Assembly (NCBI RefSeq): GCF_036781485.1 | Contig: NZ_DAIQAX010000012.1 | Coordinates: 1 to 9,168, forward strand | Reading direction: 5' to 3' | DNA: 9,168 nt | Origin: Thermocrinis sp. | GTDB lineage: Bacteria > Aquificota > Aquificia > Aquificales > Aquificaceae | Shown here: positions 6,039 to 9,168 of the stretch, one piece after another | How positions within the stretch are numbered: the stretch's first letter is position 1 | Layout: each line of letters begins with the position of its first letter | Translations under genes and position numbers: made by a program | The notes under the pieces: model-generated | Seen by the model: the letters and a program-made list of their open reading frames with translations, nothing else | What the model was told of the DNA's origin: nothing | Databases searched by the model: none

Positions 6039-7124
6039 ATGCAGATTTTCGTAGATAGGGTTGAGTTTAGCGACGCACTATCAAAAGCGAAGTTAGCTAC
6101 TGAAAAAAAATCTGCCCTTCCTGTACTTAATAACTTCAAATTGGTAGCGGACGAAGATAGATTGTATATTTACGCCACAGACCTGGAGAACTTTTTAGTA
6201 TTTCACCTACCCGCAAAGGTGGAGGTCAAAGGTGAGACTTCCGTAAACGCAAATAAAATAACATCTGTAGTAAAAAGTCTATCTTCCGCAGAAGTCTACG
6301 TAGAGCTTGTGGAGGATAAACTAACGGTAAAAGGGGGAAGAAGTCAATTTAAATTGGTATGTGCAGATCCTTCTGAATTTCCTGAATTTCCACAGGCGGT
6401 TGTAAAAGAGCATATTCCTGGCTCTCTTCTGTCTGAGGCTATATCCAAGGTGGAATATGCCATATCAAAAGAGGACACAAGGTATGCTCTGCAGGGAATG
6501 TATGTTCGCAATCATGAAAACAAGCTTCATTTTGTTGGTTCTGATGGACACCGCCTTGCCCTCTTCATGCCAAAGGTCGCATTTGAGGATGAGCTTTTAC
6601 TATCTCGCAAAAGTTTAAAAGTTTTGGAGAGATTACTTAAAGACGTCATAGGGTCCGTTCAGGTAGGTAAGGACGAAAACTTTGCCCACGTGAAGGGGGA
6701 GAACTGGATCCTTTCGGTTAGGCTTTTGGAAGGTGAATATCCAGATTATCTATCAGTTATTCCTACCGATTTTCGGGTTAATGCAATAGTGGATAGGGAT
6801 GAGTTAGAGGATTCTTTAAAAAGGCTTTCTGCTGTTTCGTCTGCCTCTGCCTTTCCTGTAAAACTCTCTTTTATGAAGGATTTACTAATTTTGGAAATAT
6901 CTGAGCCAGAATTTGGCGAAGGAAAAGACGAAGTGGATATAGACTACAGTGGAGAGCCTATGGAGATAGGTTTCAACGGAAAGTACCTGTTGGAAGCTTT
7001 GGAAAGTTTTGACTCTGAAAAGATCTACATAAAAGCTTTTGATGCGGAAAGTCCAGTAGTGTTTGAAAGTTATGACTTCGATAAAGATCCCTATATTTGC
7101 TTGATTATGCCAATGAGGCTCTAA
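6039..7124 (+). CDS. dnaN: DNA polymerase III beta subunit (sliding clamp)
   Basis: The protein has 361 residues, the normal clamp length, made of three repeated clamp domains (about 1-118, 119-240, 241-361). The dimer encircles DNA and holds the replicative polymerase. Family marks include an N-terminus of the MKFxV type (MQIFVDRVEF), KKSALPVLNNF (24-34) matching the usual xxxxLPILxNx stretch, the GSDGHRLAL motif, LEGEYPDY, and the C-terminal IMPMRL, which matches the canonical VMPMRL end that contributes to the partner-binding pocket. dnaA is not adjacent here, and I saw no convincing DnaA-box cluster, so nothing marks this as the origin. Its own extended -10 promoter suggests expression independent of the upstream operon. 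The 3' end overlaps the convergent gcvPB gene by 20 nt. Confidence 0.97.
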   Translation: MQIFVDRVEFSDALSKAKLATEKKSALPVLNNFKLVADEDRLYIYATDLENFLVFHLPAKVEVKGETSVNANKITSVVKSLSSAEVYVELVEDKLTVKGGRSQFKLVCADPSEFPEFPQAVVKEHIPGSLLSEAISKVEYAISKEDTRYALQGMYVRNHENKLHFVGSDGHRLALFMPKVAFEDELLLSRKSLKVLERLLKDVIGSVQVGKDENFAHVKGENWILSVRLLEGEYPDYLSVIPTDFRVNAIVDRDELEDSLKRLSAVSSASAFPVKLSFMKDLLILEISEPEFGEGKDEVDIDYSGEPMEIGFNGKYLLEALESFDSEKIYIKAFDAESPVVFESYDFDKDPYICLIMPMRL

Positions 7125-8535
7125 AGACAGGTCTTCTGTTCGCTTGAGCTTCGTTTATTCTTCCAACGGGTGTTTTCTCGGGTTTAGACTTCGTAGCTTC
7201 GGCCCTTTCTTGTAGTATAGACCTTATAGCCTTTACAAAGTTCTCAAGCGTTTGCGGGCTTTCCGTTTCCGTAGGTTCTATCATAATAGCTTCTTTAACA
7301 ACAAGGGGAAAATATATTGTTGGAGCATAAAAACCCTCATCAAGTAAAGCTTTAGCCAAATCAAGGGTACTGATTCCTACTTTTTGTAGGTGCAAGCCAG
7401 AGAAGACCACTTCGTGCATTTTGGGTGAATTTGGATAGGGGTCATGGAGAACGTCCTTTAACAGGTGGTGTAGGTATCTTGCGTTTAAAACTGCATATTT
7501 GGCAACTTTGTCTATTTCCTTGCCGTAGGTTAATATGTAAGCCAGGGCTCTGATGATTACTCCCACGTGTCCATAAAAGCTTAAGAGTTTGCCTACACTT
7601 TTGGGAATGTCCCAATTTAGATAATACTTCTTTCCGTCAAACTCAACCTGAGGCACGGGTATGTATGGCCTTAGCCTTTCTGACACACCCACGGGACCGC
7701 TTCCTGGACCACCGCCCCCATGGGGTGTGGAAAAGGTTTTGTGAAGATTGAAATGCATTACATCCACTCCCCACTTACCTGGTTTTGCCATACCTACTAT
7801 GGCGTTAAAGTTTGCTCCATCCATGTAAAGCAACGCATCCCTTTCGTGTAAAACCTGAGCTATATCTTTTATTTTGTTCTCAAAAATACCAAGTGTGTTC
7901 GGATTTGTAATCATAAGCCCAGCCACCTTTTCATCAAGCTTTTTCATAAAGTCTTCCCAATCTAGTTGTCCATCCTTACCACTTCTTACTGTTATTACCT
8001 CAAACCCACATATACTGGCAGAGGCTGGGTTTGTGCCGTGGGCAGAGTCTGGAACGAGTATCTTGGTTTTGTGTGTATTCCCTCTGTCCCTGTGATAGGC
8101 TGCAATCATCAGCAATCCTAAGAACTCTCCGTGAGCTCCTGCGGCAGGCTGAAGGCTAACATCCGCAAACCCTCCTAATTCTTTTAAAAGCTCTTTGAGC
8201 TCAAACATAACTCTTAGCGTTCCCTGCGCGTAGTCCTCAGGTAAGAAGGGGTGTAGATTTAGGAATTCCTCTTTATTTGCCAACTCCTCGTTTATCTTTG
8301 GGTTATACTTCATAGTGCAGGAACCTAGGGGAACCATAGTGGTGTCTATGGCGTAGTTTTTCTGAGATAACTTAGTGTAATGCCTAACTACCTCAAGCTC
8401 TGAAACCTGCGGAAAGTTTAGCTCTTTCCTATAGTATTCGCCCAAGTATTGGGAGACATCTACCTCTTGCACATCCAGATTGGTTAATCTATAACCTTTT
8501 TTGTTATCCTCTGAAAGCTCAAAGATCAAACCCAT
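7105..8535 (-). CDS. gcvPB: Glycine dehydrogenase (decarboxylating) subunit 2, P-protein beta
   Basis: The protein has 476 residues, the size of the second subunit of the split P-protein. With GcvPA (not in this window) it decarboxylates glycine using pyridoxal phosphate and passes the aminomethyl group to the H-protein of the glycine cleavage system. K266 in HFNLHKTFSTPHGGGGPG is the PLP-binding lysine. Other P-protein marks are MVPLGSCTMKYNPK (67-80), SLQPAAGAHGEF (127-138), DSAHGTNPASA (163-173) and the C-terminal TPVGRINE...RRPVFR. The start overlaps the upstream lipoprotein gene by 10 nt, and no clear Shine-Dalgarno sequence is seen, so translation may be coupled. The C-terminal codons overlap the 3' end of dnaN on the opposite strand. 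Confidence 0.97.
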   Translation of the reverse strand: MGLIFELSEDNKKGYRLTNLDVQEVDVSQYLGEYYRKELNFPQVSELEVVRHYTKLSQKNYAIDTTMVPLGSCTMKYNPKINEELANKEEFLNLHPFLPEDYAQGTLRVMFELKELLKELGGFADVSLQPAAGAHGEFLGLLMIAAYHRDRGNTHKTKILVPDSAHGTNPASASICGFEVITVRSGKDGQLDWEDFMKKLDEKVAGLMITNPNTLGIFENKIKDIAQVLHERDALLYMDGANFNAIVGMAKPGKWGVDVMHFNLHKTFSTPHGGGGPGSGPVGVSERLRPYIPVPQVEFDGKKYYLNWDIPKSVGKLLSFYGHVGVIIRALAYILTYGKEIDKVAKYAVLNARYLHHLLKDVLHDPYPNSPKMHEVVFSGLHLQKVGISTLDLAKALLDEGFYAPTIYFPLVVKEAIMIEPTETESPQTLENFVKAIRSILQERAEATKSKPEKTPVGRINEAQANRRPVFRASLA

Positions 8536-8897
8536 TTTAGTTTTTGTTCTGTGGTAGGTTGTTCTTGAACCTTTGGTGGTCTATCAGATAGAGGCTTGCA
8601 GGATAGGGTGTTTATTAAGAATGTCTCTCCAAAAGACGTAGTACAGCCGTAAGAATCGTAAGGGACGCATTCGTCAGTTTCTGCAACTATCAAACGCTTT
8701 CTTTGAGGATCAAAGTTAATCTTACATTTGCCACATACCTGAGGACGCAGAGCATCCCTTTTTATGAGACTTTCGCAGTGTTCTACGTCCTCTATTACTG
8801 TAGTTTTCAAGGTATACCTCTGCAAACCTTCCTCTCCTGTTCTAACTACCCCGCAGGAGAAGGAAAACAAAATAGCTATAAATCCTATTCTTTTCAT
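8526..8897 (-). CDS. Small cysteine-rich putative lipoprotein, function unknown
   Basis: The protein has 123 residues. The N-terminus (MKRIGFIAILFSFSCG) is a short positively charged and hydrophobic signal with Cys15 where a lipoprotein would be cleaved. The lipobox is loose (SFSC rather than L-A-G-C), so lipidation is probable but not certain. After Cys15 there are six more cysteines (41, 55, 58, 77, 85, 100), an even number suited to three disulfides or a C-x2-C (55-58) metal or redox site in the cell envelope. The last about 20 residues are polar and Pro/Gln-rich. I do not recognise a family. It has its own promoter-like sequences at 8907-8935 and overlaps gcvPB by 10 nt, so it is probably the first gene of a two-gene transcript. 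The pairing with a cytoplasmic glycine enzyme gives no clear hint of its role. Confidence 0.75.
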   Translation of the reverse strand: MKRIGFIAILFSFSCGVVRTGEEGLQRYTLKTTVIEDVEHCESLIKRDALRPQVCGKCKINFDPQRKRLIVAETDECVPYDSYGCTTSFGETFLINTLSCKPLSDRPPKVQEQPTTEQKLKWV

Positions 8898-8906
8898 GTT
8901 TTCAAT

Positions 8907-8935
8907 TTTAAATCGAAAATGGTTAATTCTTGCAA
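8907..8935 (-). promoter_or_regulatory. Promoter of the lipoprotein-gcvPB unit
   Basis: On the minus strand a -35-like TTGCAA (8930-8935) is followed by a 17-nt spacer and a -10-like TTTAAA (8907-8912), 9 nt before the ATG (8895-8897). The spacing is ideal and the hexamers are moderate matches. The implied leader is only 2-3 nt. Confidence 0.45.
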
Positions 8936-8965
8936 CTGATCACTGATTTTATACCCAAATATTGA

Positions 8966-9168
8966 CATTGTATAGTAGAAAAACTAAGGGTATTTCTGAA
9001 GAGTGAGATAAACAGAGGGCTAAACAGAGTAATAAGGCTATATAGTCCTGCTGAGCTTGTAGTTGAGAAGTTAGACTTTCGCTCACCAGAGCTTTCAAGA
9101 AGGATGAACAGGCTTATAAAGGAGAAACTTCAAAGACTTCAAGAGCTTTGTGGGATTGAGGGAGTTTT
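8966..9168 (+). pseudogene. TnpB-like transposon protein fragment (RuvC-II region) lacking a start, runs off the right edge
   Basis: The frame is open from just after a TGA (8963-8965) to the window edge, 67 codons. It contains no ATG, GTG or TTG before the conserved core. The core reads AELVVEKLDFRSPELSRRMN, characteristic of the TnpB-related branch with VVExLDFRSPxLSRRxNRL. The Glu of VVEKL (codon 9065-9067) matches the RuvC-II catalytic Glu position of TnpB. The N-terminal half of the protein is absent: the 68 bases before the frame (8898-8965) hold only the promoter of the leftward lipoprotein gene. After RMNRLI the text goes straight to KEKLQRLQ; from memory of relatives, about 8-10 residues (a conserved Gly/Arg turn) are normally between them. 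This looks like a 5'-truncated, internally eroded copy. The C-terminal RuvC-III and zinc ribbon would lie outside the window. Confidence 0.6.

Noticed and set aside
7124..7135. AAGAC-AG-GTCTT inverted repeat just after dnaN as a terminator
   Set aside because: A 5-bp AT-rich stem with a 2-nt loop and no T tract is too weak for a terminator, and it lies in gcvPB coding sequence.
8703..8946. Two plus-strand frames opposite the lipoprotein gene
   Set aside because: Both are antisense to a frame with a signal sequence, a regular cysteine pattern and a promoter. They show no motifs of their own.
8962..8967. TTGACA as a -35 for a rightward promoter
   Set aside because: The hexamer is perfect, but at 16-18 nt spacing only TAAGGG-like sequence is found, and the downstream frame lacks a start codon.
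1..9168. CRISPR array, tRNA, rRNA or riboswitch
   Set aside because: I found no spaced direct repeats, no tRNA-like cloverleaf and no rRNA-like or conserved riboswitch segments. Almost all bases are in genes with known motifs.

Overview
The window looks like the chromosome of a thermophilic, chemolithoautotrophic bacterium of the Aquificales type (Hydrogenobacter, Thermocrinis or Aquifex relatives). This assignment rests on the general look of the proteins (Lys/Glu-rich, compact), tight gene packing, a split glycine dehydrogenase subunit, and heme A synthesis genes beside a divergent oxidase-like membrane protein. No database search was possible, so the taxon is an inference.

Layout. At the left edge (1-448, minus strand) lies the N-terminal part of a TnpB-related transposon protein that runs off the window. 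It is divergent from a plus-strand block that runs without a real gap to 7124: a short Gfo/Idh-type oxidoreductase (543-1313), a 6-pyruvoyltetrahydropterin synthase-family protein (1316-1663), heme A synthase ctaA (1675-2532), heme O synthase ctaB (2523-3413), a 12-helix heme-copper-oxidase-like membrane protein (3416-4693), surE (4671-5441), ilvN (5438-5998) and dnaN (6039-7124). Most junctions overlap or are only a few bases apart. The promoter-like hexamers inside the block suggest sub-operons starting at 543, 1675 and 6039. On the minus strand, a small cysteine-rich putative lipoprotein (8526-8897) is followed by gcvPB (7105-8535), whose end overlaps the end of dnaN. At the right edge (8966-9168, plus strand) is a start-less piece of the RuvC-II region of a TnpB-like protein.

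Function. ctaA and ctaB act in sequence (heme B to heme O to heme A). The adjacent oxidase-like protein keeps candidate heme-ligand histidines but lacks the helix VII His-His pair that binds CuB, so it may be a non-canonical heme protein or an assembly factor. The pterin-synthase-like protein has lost the catalytic Cys and carries Glu in the position typical of PTPS-III, which points to folate rather than queuosine or tetrahydrobiopterin synthesis. surE, ilvN, dnaN and gcvPB are housekeeping genes with intact motifs. TnpB remnants bound this core block on both sides.

Most notable points: the CuB-less oxidase homologue next to the heme A genes; the PTPS-III-like active site; consensus-like -10 hexamers only 6-11 nt before several ATG codons, implying near-leaderless mRNAs; and the eroded TnpB fragments at both edges. 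I see no complete, clearly new defence or mobile system here.
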